Source of the DNA: Locusta migratoria
Taxonomy: Eukaryota; Arthropoda; Insecta; Orthoptera; Acrididae
Direction of reading: 5' to 3'
NCBI GenBank assembly: GCA_026315105.1
Contig: CM048750.1
Location: 76,684,297-76,748,296, forward strand
DNA length: 64,000 bases
Positions 12,901 to 24,539 of the stretch are shown here, in pieces (the stretch's first letter is position 1; the number at the start of each line of letters is the position of its first letter). The notes beneath the pieces were generated by a model. That model saw nothing but the letters and a program-made list of their open reading frames with translations, searched no databases and had not been told where the DNA came from. Position numbers and translations under genes: made by a program.

Positions 12901-15120
12901 AGTATATATGTTTCATACCGTTTTGTAAATATTTCTCACTGTACTAAGCCTTTTGCATTACTGACGTAATTAATAATGTGTCAGTGTAGCAAATGTATAA
13001 TGATGGTCTTATAAAAGCAGTCTAGATAATTTCCATATGCAAAATCTTCCTCTTAACACCCTCATTCCTTTTTCTACAGATGATGATATGGTGGGGAACT
13101 TTTACTTATTTTAATCTTTTCATATCGAAAGTAGATTATTTTTAACCTCAGCTACACATACATTAGCCATAAACGCCTTCATGGACTTTCGTCGATATAC
13201 TGTGGCCCAAAAGCTTCAAACTTCACTGTACTAACAAACGACCACTTTTGTATGCAAAGGGTGAACCAATCTTTGTAGAAAAATGCACTTATTTTTGTAG
13301 AGCACCTTGTATTTTCTTCTAAAATATATACATTAAGCGTTACAATGTTGTACGTTATTTTAGATTAGTTTACATTAAAAAGTCACTGTAGTTGAAAGAT
13401 TTAACAATGAGAATAAGAATGTGGTTATTATTTCCAGTTAGCAATAGTTGCTGGCTGCTATACTTCTTAGGTATCATAGGATGATGGACATTCTTGTAAG
13501 TCAAACTTTCATAAAATTAATCCAGAACAGAGAATATTAATTTATGAGTAAACATTGCAGCTGCCAGAAAATGTAATATTTTGTGTAGGCTCATTGATTT
13601 CATTACCTGCATGACATAGGGTTTATCCTGTTAGTTAAATGTAGGAATTTTATATGTAATATGATAGTGACATTAGTATGTAGGATGTTACCGTGTATTG
13701 TTGCTTCAGATGGCACGAGCTTTAGAAAAACTACAAACAGATTTAATAAGTGATGAATGCATAGTACATAATTAATGTTTGTTAAACGCTGTTTGCAGCA
13801 TAATAGGAATGCAGAATATATCACTTCCTGAATTATAACTATACTTGTTAATTTCTGATATGTCTTTATGTGTTTTAGTATTGGGAGAAGTTTGCATACT
13901 GTAATTGTGTATGAAACCTGACCTGCTAATTAAGATTTAAATAAAGCCTTCTAACACAAATGTGCATAATTTTTCTGTTTATACAGTAAAATCTGTTAAC
14001 ACCAAAAAGCCCTAAATATGTTTTCCATTAAAAATATATAACATTTACAGAGAACAGATTCTTGTATAGAAATCTTAAAATCACTATAAACAACATTACT
14101 TTAAAAATGTTACTCATAAGATTATATACTTTGATATTTAATGTAAACATAATAATATGGTAGCATGTGGACTGGGATTAACTGAAAATGTTTAAGAGTG
14201 TCTAAAATTAATTAGAGTAATAAGTATATTAAAACCATGAATTACAAGAGAGGCTACCTATCATCCTTAGTCATAAATATCTGGAATGTGGATTACTAAC
14301 AGTAATTTTTGACTGAAATTTGTGTATGTATAAATCGATAGACGGTCCCTTACATCCCGTCATTAATCTACCATCCTATTACTGTGCATCTTTATATATT
14401 CAAAACAAAATCTATAAGAAATGTTCCACACATAACTTTCTCTCTGACTAATATTATCTTATATAACATTAATAGTAAATATTCCAAAACAGAAAATTTA
14501 GGTGCTACATATTTTTCAACTAAACTGGGAACTAATACACCAAAATTTCAAATAACCATTAAAAGCTTGGGGGAAAAAAGATTGTTGAAGGATTGGAGTA
14601 GAGGAGGAATGGAAGGAGGAATAGTCCTTTATGCTCAATGCAACAGTGTGTGGTAGACATCATTCTTTAGGTTTTAAGATGTTGTCAATTAGTCGAAGCT
14701 TAGATTTTTAAGATCTTCAAAGAATATGTATTTATTCACGGATATTCCACGCAGGAAATCTTCCATGATCAGTTTCGGAACTCACAATGGCTTCTGCAGG
14801 TAAGTACTCAGCAAGCTTTTAGTGTACTTTTAGCATACAAAAATGTCATTTAACCCAATAAAAATTTCAGTTTTTTTCAGTAATCGGTAACTTTCAATAT
14901 AAATTGTCATTTATTTGACAAGCTACACAACAGCATTACAACCACCTACAGTTAAATGTCATCGTCTTCCATTTCACTCTTCTTGTATTAAGGAGGTTAG
15001 TTTTAGCACTTTTTCTGTACATTTGGCGTTGATTGTGAAATTACAGTGCTCTTTTCAAATATAAAATAAAAACTGAAAGTACTGCAACGGTGGGCTTAAC
15101 AGTGGAAATATGTGTAGGTC
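9901..15120. other. Long AT-rich stretch, no transposon or gene recognised
   Basis: Over 5 kb of AT-rich sequence with ORFs under 91 codons and none convincing. A short C-rich run lies at about 10185-10200. The stretch could be an intron or 3' untranslated DNA of a gene outside the window. The only exon-like signal is at 14787-14799. Confidence 0.5.
14787..14799 (+). other. Candidate first coding exon end: ATG plus splice donor
   Basis: An ATG in good start context (CACAATGG) is followed 13 bases on by CAG|GTAAGT, a near-ideal 5' splice site, giving a tiny phase-1 coding exon (Met-Ala-Ser-Ala plus one base). Start codons a few codons before the first intron are common in insect genes. No downstream exon was found, so it could be chance: a strong donor within 15 bases of a good ATG is suggestive, not proof. 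Confidence 0.25.
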
Positions 15121-15960
15121 TTGCAATGTATACAGTTTATTACATTAAGTCTTACTCTACAAAATGACACCATTTTCGATGTAACCACTGCAAGCAATAC
15201 ATTTCCGTTGTCGTTGAATCCAACACTCCCACCTCTTTTTGTAAAATTCAGGTTTTCACATTATAACTCACTTCTCCACCGCCACTTTCATTTTACCTGT
15301 GTCCTGAAAGTATTGCCGCAGAAGACTTCCTTTCATTGGGGCAAACAAGTAGACGGAAAATGCGCAGAACCTTATACTGTGTGATAGGTGTGGGACCGCA
15401 GACCAGTCTCCTGAATTATTGCCAAAGACGTGTGGCATTTCGTATTTTCGTTAAGAATTTCGACAGATGTTAAAATTCGTGCTCGATCCCTTTTTCCTTA
15501 GGGTGTCTCGAAACTTCCCGGGTGTTGTAATGCTCTTACTCTTCATGGGACAATCATGTTCCAGAAAATGATCGAGTAGGCTTTCCAAGTGAGCCAGGAA
15601 ACAACTTTCCCCGTGAGTCTATCGCTTTGGAACTTTTAAAGTCTTGGAGAAGAACAGCGATATCACTCCCTTGACTGATTCTTTACTCCCGAAACATTAA
15701 ACCATGCTTCTTCCCCTGTGACATCAGAGCAGACTTCCATATGCTTGCGTCAGCTGTCTCAGTACCCACTTCGGACACACTTTACGATAAGATAAGACCA
15801 TAGGTCGTCTTATTTACAGCATTATGGTCACATCCCAGTTGTGCAGCAAGCTTACGACTGTGATGCTTCTGTCCGCACGAATCAAATCAACCAGTCGTTC
15901 GCGATTGACGAGAGTGACCTCAGTTATGGTCTACATCTGCTTGGTTTGTCTTCAGTACTG
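15121..15960 (-). pseudogene. Decayed mariner-like transposase remnant
   Basis: Read from 15960 down to 15121, broken frames recall a mariner transposase. A helix-turn-helix-like stretch (RLVDLIRADRSITV) comes first, then the family signature resembling KVC.KWV.R.LT near 15760-15780. At the far end, around 15130-15260, is a block resembling the C-terminal Y.RG...L..RW..C motif. Stops and frameshifts are frequent and no DDE residues can be placed with confidence. The next element on its right is the CR1-type LINE beginning at 15973. Family is fairly likely, boundaries approximate. Confidence 0.5.
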
Positions 15961-16510
15961 GTTTCTCCTTGTTTCTACATCTACATATACAACCATACTC
16001 CACAAGCCACCTGAAGACGTGTGGCGGAGGGTACCTTGAGTACCATTATCGGTTCTCCCGCCTACTCCAGTCTCGTATTGTTCGCGGAAAGATTGTCGGT
16101 ATGCCTCTGTGAAGGCTCAAATAACTCTGATTTTATCCTCGTGATCTCTTCGCGGGATATACGTAGGAGAGAGCTATACTCCTAGACTCCTCGGTAAAGG
16201 TACGTTCTCGAAACTTCGACAGAAGCCCGAACCGAGCTACATAGCGTCTCTCTAGCAGAGTCCTCCACTGGAGTTTATCAATCATCTCCGTAACGCTCTC
16301 ACTATTACTAAATGATCATGTAACGAAGCGCGCTGCTCTCCGTTGGATATTCTCTACCTCCTCCATCAACTCCACCTGGTACGAATCCCACATTGTTGAG
16401 GAGTATTGAAGCAGTGGGCGAACAAGTGTACTGCATTTCGTTAGGATTCTTTCAATGATTCTCAGCCTGGCATCTGCTTTACATATGATAAATTTTATAT
16501 GGTCGTTCCA

Positions 16511-16711
16511 AAAAAATGTTCAAATGTTTGTTAAGCTTATGGGACTTAACTACGGGGTCATCAGTCCCTAAACTTACAAACTACTTATGAACTACCTTAT
16601 ACTAAAGACGGCACAAATATCCATGCCCGACGGGGGATTCGTACCCCCGACCGTAGTGGCCGTGCAGACCGTGACTGAAGCGCCTCAGTCCCCTCGGCCA
16701 CCGCGGCCGGC
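16511..16711 (-). mobile_element. tRNA-derived SINE (family 1), minus strand, inserted in CR1
   Basis: Full-length copy. On the minus strand a GGCCGCGGTGGCCGAGGGG head with box A and a GGGG.ACGAATCCCC-type box B is followed by the body CTTTAGTATAAGG and a TTAAGTCCCATAAGCTTAACAAACATTTGAACA tail in pieces. It is flanked by TATGGTCGTTCCA (16498-16510) and TATGGTCGATCCA (16712-16724), a 13-bp target-site duplication with one mismatch. It splits the CR1-B element at its thumb region. Confidence 0.93.
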
Positions 16712-17523
16712 TATGGTCGATCCATTTTAAATCACTCCTAATGCATACTCCCAGATAATTCATGGAATTAAGTCCCAGATCCTGACCTACTATAGTGTAG
16801 CTAAATGATACAGGATCTTTCTTTCTATGTATTCGCAGCAAATTACACTTTTCTACATTGAGATTCAATTGCCATTCCCTGCATCATGCGTCAATTCGAT
16901 GCATATCCTCCTACATTTCAGTACAATTTTGCATTGGTGCAACCTTTCTATATACCACAGCATCATTCGCAAAAGGCCTCACTGAATTTCCGATGTTACC
17001 CACAAGATCATTTGTATATGTTGTGAAAAACAACCGTCCAACGACACACCCCTGTGGCACATCTGACATCACTATTACTTCGAAAGACTTCTCTCCTTGA
17101 GAATGATGTGCTGCGTTCTGTTACCTAGGAACTCCTCAATCCAATCACACAACTGATTTGATAGACAATATGCTCTTACTTTGTTCATTAAACGATTGTG
17201 GGGAACTGAATCAAACGCCTTGCGGAAGTCAAGAAACACGGCATCTCCCTGAGAACTCGTGTCTATGGTCCTGTGAGTTTCGTGGACGAAGAGCGTGAGC
17301 TGGGTATCACACGATCGCCTTTTTCGAAATCCATGCTTACTCCTACACAGCAGGTTTCTACTCTCCAGAAAAGTCATTATACTCGAACATAATACGTGTT
17401 CCAAAATTCTGCAACTGACCGACGTTAATTGTTCTGCACATCTGTTTTACGTCCCTTCTACAAGACGGTGATGACCTGTGCCGTTTTCCAATCTTTTGGA
17501 ACGCTACGCTCTTCTAGAGACCT

Positions 17524-17716
17524 GCCGGTCGCAGTGGCCGAGGGGACAGAGGCGCTCCAGTCACGGTCTGCACGGCCACTACGGTCGGGGGTTCGAATCC
17601 CCCCTCGGGCATGAATATTTGTACCGTCTTTAGTAAAAGGTAGATGATAAGTGGTTTGTAAGTTTAGGGACTGAAGACCCCGTAGTTAAGTCCCATAAGC
17701 TTAACGAACATTTGAT
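17524..17716 (+). mobile_element. tRNA-derived SINE (family 1), plus strand, inserted in CR1
   Basis: Full-length copy: box A TGGCCGAGGGG, box B GGGGTTCGAATCCCCC, then the CGGGCATGAATATTTG junction and the TTAGGGACTGA...AAGTCCCATAAGC tail. A perfect 12-bp duplication TTCTAGAGACCT flanks it at 17512-17523 and 17717-17728. It lies in the same CR1 copy as the SINE at 16511 but in opposite orientation, about 0.8 kb away. The perfect duplication suggests a fairly recent insertion. Confidence 0.95.
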
Positions 17717-18210
17717 TTCTAGAGACCTACGGTAAACCACTGCAAGAAAGGGGGGGGGGGCAAATTGCTTCGCGTACTCTGTGTAAAATCGAACTGGTAT
17801 GCCCACAGGTTCTGCGGCCTTTCCTCTTTTGAGCAATTTTAATTGTTTTTCTATCACCCTGTCATTTATTTCGATATGTGACATTTTGTCATCTGTGCGA
17901 CAATCTAGAGAAGGAACTACAGTGCAGTCTTTCTCTGTGAAACAGCTTTGGAGAAAGATATTTAGTATTCCAGCCTTTGGAGTGTCATCCTCTGTTTCAG
18001 TACCATTTTCGTCACAGAGTGTCTGGACATTTTGCTTTGATCCAGCTACCGCTTTAGTATAACACTGAAATGTCTTAGGTTTTCAGCCAAGTCAGTACAT
18101 AGAACTTTACTTACGAATTCGCTTAACGTCTCTCGCATAACCATCCTCGCGCTATATTTCGCTTAGAGTGATTTTTGTTTGTCTACAAGGCTTTGATCAT
18201 CAACAATCGA

Positions 18211-19372
18211 TGCACATTCTTCTTTCTAACCATCCTGTCTCCGTATATATTTATGATCTTCCTACCTATATGAAGAATTGAATAACTGCACGCTGGTTCA
18301 GTTTCGATTCGATGTCCATTTCCCAAGAGAAAATAATTTCCAGAACTAAGTATCTAACAAAAGCTTTTCTACTAACATTTAAAATCCTGACTATATACGT
18401 CTGTAGATTAGCACGTTTCGACCACTACTGATTACCATCGGAACGGACCACACTTACAGATTTACAATGTGTGATTTGTGTTGCATTATGCGGAATCATC
18501 CACTACGCCGTGCCCCTTATGTTCTTAGATATCGAAATTTCTTTATTCGTATCTATTCAAATGTATTCACACTTCGAAGGTCTTTACTCTAGAACACTGA
18601 CAATTATGTCTGAGAATTTCTCGACACGATTGTATGATAGTGTAATTGCAACTGATTTGCCAAATTTTCGCTTCCATTTTATTCACTAGTCAGTGAGTAA
18701 ATAAGCGAAAAAGAAAATATAAATATGGATTTTTTATTAATAATTATACAGTGAGGCCTATAAAACTCATATAATTCAGAAGGGTTTTGTTGTAGGCACG
18801 AAACAAAAATAGATCGTGTGGAGCCCTTAAGAGTGCATAAAGTAAAGGAACGTTTTAATGTCTAAAAGGGGCATTAGACGACGATACACAGCGAAGGTCC
18901 TGTTGTAGCGCGACAGCCATTTAGCGGTAAAATGGGTGAAACTACAAGGTTGACCGTGCGTTACAGCAACGGAAATAAAAATTTCGTGGTAACGAAATAA
19001 CGTTACTTCATGACGTGGTATTTCGCGTATTATTTCGAAAGAATAACTTGTTAATTACTGCTGCTAGCAGAGATTTCATGTAAGTTCCTGCTAGTTCTGC
19101 TAATGATAATTACTTTATTTTGAATAGCTACGGTTTCCTATTTTCTTATTAGATAAAATATCAGGGTGAAGCAGGAATTAAGAATCTGCATTCAATAAAT
19201 TCCCACAACATTTTAAAAAAGTTGATTGGCGATACTTTGAAAAAACGACTGATCGATCACTGGAAATACTAGTAAAACGAAAATAACAAACCAGCAAAAC
19301 AATTGCAACAGCAGAATACCAATAATTTATTATGTAGAATTTCTCAGTAGTAGATAATCTCTCATGGACGGA
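18211..19372. other. AT-rich unique DNA, no gene seen
   Basis: Short ORFs only, without recognisable domains. No repeat element recognised. Confidence 0.5.
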
Positions 19373-19443
19373 TTTTTTTCTTTTTTTCTTTTTCTTTTTC
19401 TTAACTTCATGCCTGACCTCTGACCACTAAACAGACGTAGCAT
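19373..19443. repeat. Pyrimidine run plus first copy of a 27-bp direct repeat
   Basis: A T-rich run (to about 19402) precedes CCTCTG(A/G)CCACTAAACAG at 19417, part of a 27-bp word ending at 19443. The same 27-bp word, with one mismatch, recurs at 20251-20277, again shortly after a poly-T run. Flanking sequence outside the word differs. Confidence 0.8.
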
Positions 19444-20195
19444 GAGGTACATTTAATACTCTCCCCTTTACTGGACGAACAAGATGTGGAGCTTATTTTT
19501 ACTAGTTTGGCAATGCAAGTGAGTTTTTTATTTTGAAGTGTCCATATCCGTCACTATTCAGCGAATATTATCCGTCTTAGTTTCCATGTGAGGTATAGAT
19601 GATGTCCCGCCATTACATGATAGCTCAGGTTTCCACTGGTTCGATGACGTTGAAGATGCTGTTTAAGAAAGTACATAGAGTCGTACTTTGCAAGGAAGTA
19701 CGGTGTCTTATATTATCTAGCTTGCCTAGCTCTTCTCCATCGATTAAAATATACGAGTTCCTAGTATGTAGCCAATTCCACATTAATGAAAGTTGCATCA
19801 GCGGCTAATTTTATACATTTTGGATACTATAAATAATATTATCTATTACAGGATATGACACATAACAATTACACATCAGTAAAATTCGAACGAGAATATT
19901 TGTCTTCTTTGGTTACAGTAAGTCACATATATCACTAAGAATACGTCAAGTTGTGTTTCTGACTTGTCTACTTTGATGTAAATACAGTGTGTCGACTCAT
20001 TTACGACAGATTGAAATGGGTGATGTAACCTCCACAACCAAATGTTTGCTGCCAGGAAATGAATGGTCAGATGTGCATATGTGTTGCGTAATAGACATAA
20101 ACACCGCTAATTCTTCAAAATGACGACGAATGTCAAAGCGTACTTGGCAGTGACGCATGAATTCTGCCAGACTCGCGGACAAGATCCCACATGTC

Positions 20196-20277
20196 TTTTT
20201 TTTTTTTTTTTTTTTTTTGTACACTTTAACAGGCATTGATGCAGTATAGGCCTCTGGCCACTAAACAGACGTAGCAT
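20196..20277. repeat. Poly-T run plus second copy of the 27-bp direct repeat
   Basis: An uninterrupted run of 23 T (20196-20218) is followed about 30 bases later by the 27-bp word also found at 19417-19443 (26 of 27 identical). A poly-T followed by the same word twice suggests two minus-strand 3' ends of one retroposed family, or a roughly 0.8-kb segment bounded by direct repeats. Confidence 0.75.
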
Positions 20278-21140
20278 ACACAACTTAGCTCATGGCACGT
20301 GTATCATTTGACGACCCCATGCATTATCCGTTGCAGCGCACACCCAACTGCCTCCGATCGTTTGTGGTGTGTCCATTGTTCGGCGTGTTGCTTTGTACAG
20401 CACATGAAGCGTAGTCGACAAAGGTGGGACCTCCTCGATGCGAGAGTTGGCAGACACGCACTAACTGTGTGACGCGGCAGGATGAATTCCCTGTGAAGCA
20501 GTGCGAATGTACAAAGAACATTTTTTCAATAGACGTAACCCTTTTTGGAATTGAACCTACGAGAGAAGGTGCCGTTCACGCGCCACAGAGCCTGCCCCAT
20601 TTCCAGCCAGTCATTTCTGTACAGTAGACTCTGAGGAGACAATGCTGAACTGCTCAGCCAACCATCGAGTAACAAGTACTCGTCAACTTGAAACGCACAA
20701 GGGTACAGTTTGGTTCTTAAAACAGCAGTAACCAGTTGCACTTAAGTAGGTTTTGTTGATTTGTTTCGGAGAATTAGTGCTTATTCAGTCATGTATTGAT
20801 ACCCAGTATGTTCAGTCTGAACGTGGTGGCCAATATATGCATGAAGAGCATTATATTCCCAAAAGCTAGTAAATACATACAATGTAAAAGCAACTGGCTG
20901 CTTCTTTTTTCACAATCAATTGAATAACAGTTGTTGTGATCGACAGGACTAAGTACTTCATATAGTTTGCATTGTTTACTGCTGAGGCTTGAGTTAAGCC
21001 GAATGATTTTGTCAACAGCCGCAATAGCCATCTCTTCAGTGAGGGAAATCCACATTCTAGGCACATCGTGGTCACCAGCAAAGATTCTATCTGCGGTTTG
21101 ATCGGCTTTGTCTGTCACTGCTTCACTGTTCCTTACAGAT
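20278..21140. other. Unassigned sequence, possible degraded transposon
   Basis: Short ORFs occur on both strands, the longest a 109-codon minus-strand frame at 20789-21118. I recognise no domain. Because a mariner-like remnant begins directly to the right, part of this stretch may be its decayed 5' half, but I could not align it. Confidence 0.3.
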
Positions 21141-21480
21141 ATTCAGCTTCAGTTCTTGGAGACGATACCCCTTATATTCCTCAAAATAATGTGGTTTCAA
21201 CACGACGGTGCTGATTCCAAACTCGAGGTTGATGTCCTCAAGCACCTGAAAACTGTTACCATCGTCATGTGATTTCTAGAGAAGACATGTCTCATGGCTT
21301 GCGCGATCGCCTGATTTCACACCTCTGGACTTGTTCCTCTGTAATTACGTCAAGTTAATGGTGTTTTCAAGGGTCCAAGCTGGCTGTCTCCTGGTACAAC
21401 AGACACATGAGGTATTTGAGGGTTTGTAGCAGGATTTCATGCGTATATGCTATGCACGCACTGACCAGGGGAAACGAGAG
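21141..21480 (+). pseudogene. Tc1/mariner-superfamily transposase remnant, plus strand
   Basis: Translation in broken frames gives WFQHDGADSKLEVDVLKHL, which matches the WFQQDGAPAH..V...L region round the second catalytic Asp of IS630/Tc1/mariner transposases; that Asp is kept in QHDGA. Next come words recalling PDFTPLDLFL and, near 21400-21470, a C-terminal block resembling F.R.CY.R...G. Stops interrupt every frame. The N-terminal DNA-binding half is not recognisable. Confidence 0.6.
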
Positions 21481-21654
21481 AGAGGCCTTACGATTAAGTT
21501 TACACTACGTCATAATATGTAGGTACATCAACCTTTCCAAGATCATAATTTATCTCGCCTGATTGAGTCATAGGAAAAGAAGAAAGGATGGCGAATGGTT
21601 TTCTACTACAGTATTAACATACTATAAGCAAGTGTATGTACTCTCGCACTCAAT

Positions 21655-21718
21655 GTTAGCGTAGTGCAGTGGGTATGGTAATACATGTCTGTTTGTGAGA
21701 CCTACGTTAGATTCCCAC
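21655..21718 (+). repeat. tRNA-like sequence, weak SINE head
   Basis: GTAGTGCAGTGGGTA resembles a box A and ACGTTAGATTCCCAC a decayed box B (expected GTTCGATTCCC) about 45 bases later, followed by an A/T-rich tail. The arrangement resembles the minus-strand element at 37796-37865. No reliable cloverleaf can be drawn. Confidence 0.4.
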
Positions 21719-22824
21719 TTTTTATTAATTTTTTATTTCAAATTACTCTAAAGAATGGTAAATTTAAATTATGAATTTAAAATCAAGTGAAAAATTTCAG
21801 TGATATACGTAAAATAATATATTCATTTTCGATATACTTGATAAGTAACATATTTGAACTGTAAATTTTCGTAATTCAGTGAAGTTTTGAACGAAAACGT
21901 TTCCAAATAGTCCAGGAAGTTGTTATTTGTTAAAGTTACATTACACTGTTTTCAATATGATAATCGTCCACAAACATGATGTTCACCTCATGCACATTTT
22001 AAGAAAGCATTCTTTTTCTATTTTTTAATATGTTTTGATTTTTTATTTTTGCTTTGTTTCCAATAACATATTTCGAAATGATACTTCAGTGCTAACCCTA
22101 TTGTATTCAAATTTTGAAAAATTTGTCTTTTCTCTGTCAATTTTGATGCAAACCAAGCATACCGAATCATTAGGACAAAAACAGGAAAATTTTATTGATG
22201 CAGTACTCTAAAGTTCACTGTCTCTTGTCGATAATTCGGTAGTCCATAGATTGATTTTTTTAAGGTAAAAACAATTAGGATACTCGGGTTAATGAAATTG
22301 TATTCTGTTACCGTACTCACTGTGTTGCGTCGGCACTGATAGTACACGCCACTAACTTGCATATATTGCCGTTATACCGTAATATCAATTATTTCGTATG
22401 AGTTTTGTCTTTTCCTATGACTCATTGAGGCGAGATATTTAAGGAAATTAAAATCTTATCTGTTTGTTTCTTCTCACGCTTTTTGAGCATAACAGCGACT
22501 TTTCCTATTGAGACATTACCGTGCGATGTACACTGTGTATGACCGTGATACAATTACATATTTACTACTATTCGTTTCTGACTCAATATAATCGCTTGTG
22601 GACCAAATTTCATCTGTCTGAATTTGATCCTGACGTTTTCAGACACACTATACATAAAACCCACGATAATATTATGTAATGATAGAAAATATTAATTTTA
22701 GCTCGATTTATCGGTTGCTTGTTACATTCCGGCGTAATGTTTCAGTAGTATATTTACCACTCAGATTCCCTGCTTCCTTCCTTCTGTATGCGAGTAATTT
22801 ACATTGTTCGGCAATGTGCGACCG
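21719..22824. other. AT-rich unique DNA, no gene seen
   Basis: No ORF or repeat of note. Confidence 0.5.
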
Positions 22825-23578
22825 TAAGGACTTTGAAACAGAGGATGACACGCAGAAGGCCGAAATACTAAACGTCTTTCTCCAAAGCAGTTTCTTTGGA
22901 GAAGATTTCAATGCAGTTCCTCCTCAAAACCGTCGCACGGACTAACAAAAAAATATGTCGAAATAAATGTCAGAATAATAGCAAACAAATTGAAATCGCT
23001 CAACATATGAAAGGCCCCTGTAAGTTATGAGATACCAATCAGTTTCGTTATAGATTATAAGAGGGAACTTTCCTTTTTCTCTGCAGAAGTGAAGCCTTCC
23101 TAATGATTGAGGAAAAGCACAGCCGATTTCAAGAAGTGTCGCCAAACGGATGCGCGGAATTATGTGCCTATGTCTCTGACGTCAGTCTGTTGTAGAATGT
23201 CGGAATACGTATTATTTTCCACTTCTACGACATTTCTGGAGACCGGATAGCTCCTTTGTAGAAATAAACATTGATTACGAAAGCAACGTTCATGTGTGAG
23301 CCGCTCGTGCTAGACTACGAGACCTACAGGACAAAGAAAGAGGTTACTACGTAATGCCGTTTTCTTCCTTACGCAATGTTTTCGATTCTGTTCCCCGCAC
23401 CATCACCTTGTGAACAAAATGATTGCATATGGAATATCAGACCTAACTTGTGACTGAACCTGAGGTTTTCTAGCTAATAGAACACAGCTTGTCATTCTCA
23501 TCGAACAAAGGTCTTCAGACGTGCATGTAATTTCTGTCACACCCTAAGTGAGTGTTATGGGACAATTGCTTTTCAAAA
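22825..23578 (+). pseudogene. CR1-type LINE fragment, subfamily B, plus strand
   Basis: Plus-strand frames reproduce the linker and reverse-transcriptase start of the CR1-B copies. ETEDDTQKAEILNVFLQSSF and EDFNAVPPQNRRT (about 22830-22940) are followed, with frameshifts, by MKGPCKV, RNYVPMSLTSVCC near 23155-23200, a motif-A relic SLRNVFDSVPR near 23370-23400 and a motif-B relic VSVMGQLLF at the right edge. It is cut at both ends and adjoins a minus-strand mariner remnant at about 23585, suggesting the mariner insertion or a deletion removed the rest. Confidence 0.75.
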
Positions 23579-23584
23579 AATTAC

Positions 23585-24440
23585 CAATTAGATTACATTG
23601 AAAGTTCAATCAGGGGAATATGGCGGTTGTGGAAGCACAGAGATTTTGAATTTGGTCGAAACTTAAACGCTGGAGAATGCATGATGATCCAGAGCATTCT
23701 CATGGTGTAGCACCCAACTCCTGTCTTTCCACAATGCAGGCTTTTTCTTCCGCAGTTTTCCGCGCAAACGCTCAAGGATACATTTGCAGTATTCCTGGTT
23801 AATTTTGTGCCCTCCAGGGGTACATTCATGATGCACAATACCGGTAGAATCAATAGAAAAATCACAAACTCTTTCTTTACCTTCGACCGACTTTGCCATG
23901 CTTCCATTGCGAAGACTGTACTTTTGTTTCATCATCATATGCATATACTCACGATTCGTCACCTTTAATTACCCTATGTAACAAATGTGGGTTATTTTTA
24001 GTCCGATTAATCAGTTATTGGCACACATCAAATCGGCACTGACTGTTTTCGAACGAATTTTTCGGACAGTCAACAATTGTTCAGATCTTCAGTTAAAATT
24101 GATTGAACTGCATAGAAACTTACATTAAGTTGATCAGCTATTTTCGTAATTGTAAGTCTATAATCAGAGCGCACTAAGTCGCGAACATTCACATTGTCTG
24201 TTCAGACAGACAAAAACATTTGACAGGCTCATACAATAATCTCCAGAAGCTGTTTTTATTAGTTAGTAAGTCACAACAGCTGATTTCTAGGTTTTAAAAC
24301 AAAATTTCACGCAGACAAAATCCAGCAGCGAGCCCTAACAAACCCACACTCAACCTACTGCGACAACTAACTGAATAAAGGAAACACAGTTTTGTGTCAG
24401 AGGGCGTTCAATGACAAGTCAATGGCTCACTCCCCACACT
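23585..24440 (-). pseudogene. mariner transposase pseudogene, minus strand
   Basis: Read right to left, the helix-turn-helix region (RSDYRLTITKIADQLNVS, about 24180-24120) is followed by AVQSILTEDLN, SEKFVRKQS and then the DDE core. The first-Asp region is near 23970-23950. GIVHHECTPGGHKINQEYC runs from about 23845. The second catalytic site reads HHENAL where HHDNAP is expected, so Asp is replaced by Glu. PQPPYSPD near 23605-23630 keeps the third Asp, followed by an in-frame TGA. At least three reading frames are needed, so it is inactive. The spacing fits a DD34D mariner. The outer ends read TTACCAATTA and TAATTGGTAG, possible terminal-repeat relics. Confidence 0.85.
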
Positions 24441-24539
24441 ATGTGTAGCTGCCCGCCAAAACAGTAATTGGTAGCGGATCCGTTTCTTAAAACTTTCCAA
24501 TCGCACCTCGTGTTCATGAGCAGTTTAACAGTAAACAGC

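Larger units (their letters stand above)
15973..18210 (-). mobile_element. CR1-type non-LTR retrotransposon, subfamily B, 5'-truncated, minus strand
   Basis: The 3' end is at 15973 with the TCTACATCTACAT tail repeat and the GTGTGGCGGAGGGTACC block shared with the copies at 50826 and 63803. Coding remnants run towards higher coordinates. About 16602-16868 is the thumb region (NLNVEKCNLLRI, YLGVCI). About 17075-17404 holds the reverse-transcriptase fingers and palm with HGFRKRRSCDTQL and motif A FLDFRKAFDSVPHNRL. The endonuclease/RT linker follows at 17630-18060. Several frameshifts and two SINE insertions (16511-16711 and 17524-17716) break it. The 5' part and most of the endonuclease are missing, as is usual for 5'-truncated insertions. 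It is a dead copy. Confidence 0.85.

Noticed and set aside
20789..21118. 109-codon minus-strand ORF
   Set aside because: No recognisable family; an overlapping second frame of 71 codons is equally open, and it abuts a decayed transposon.
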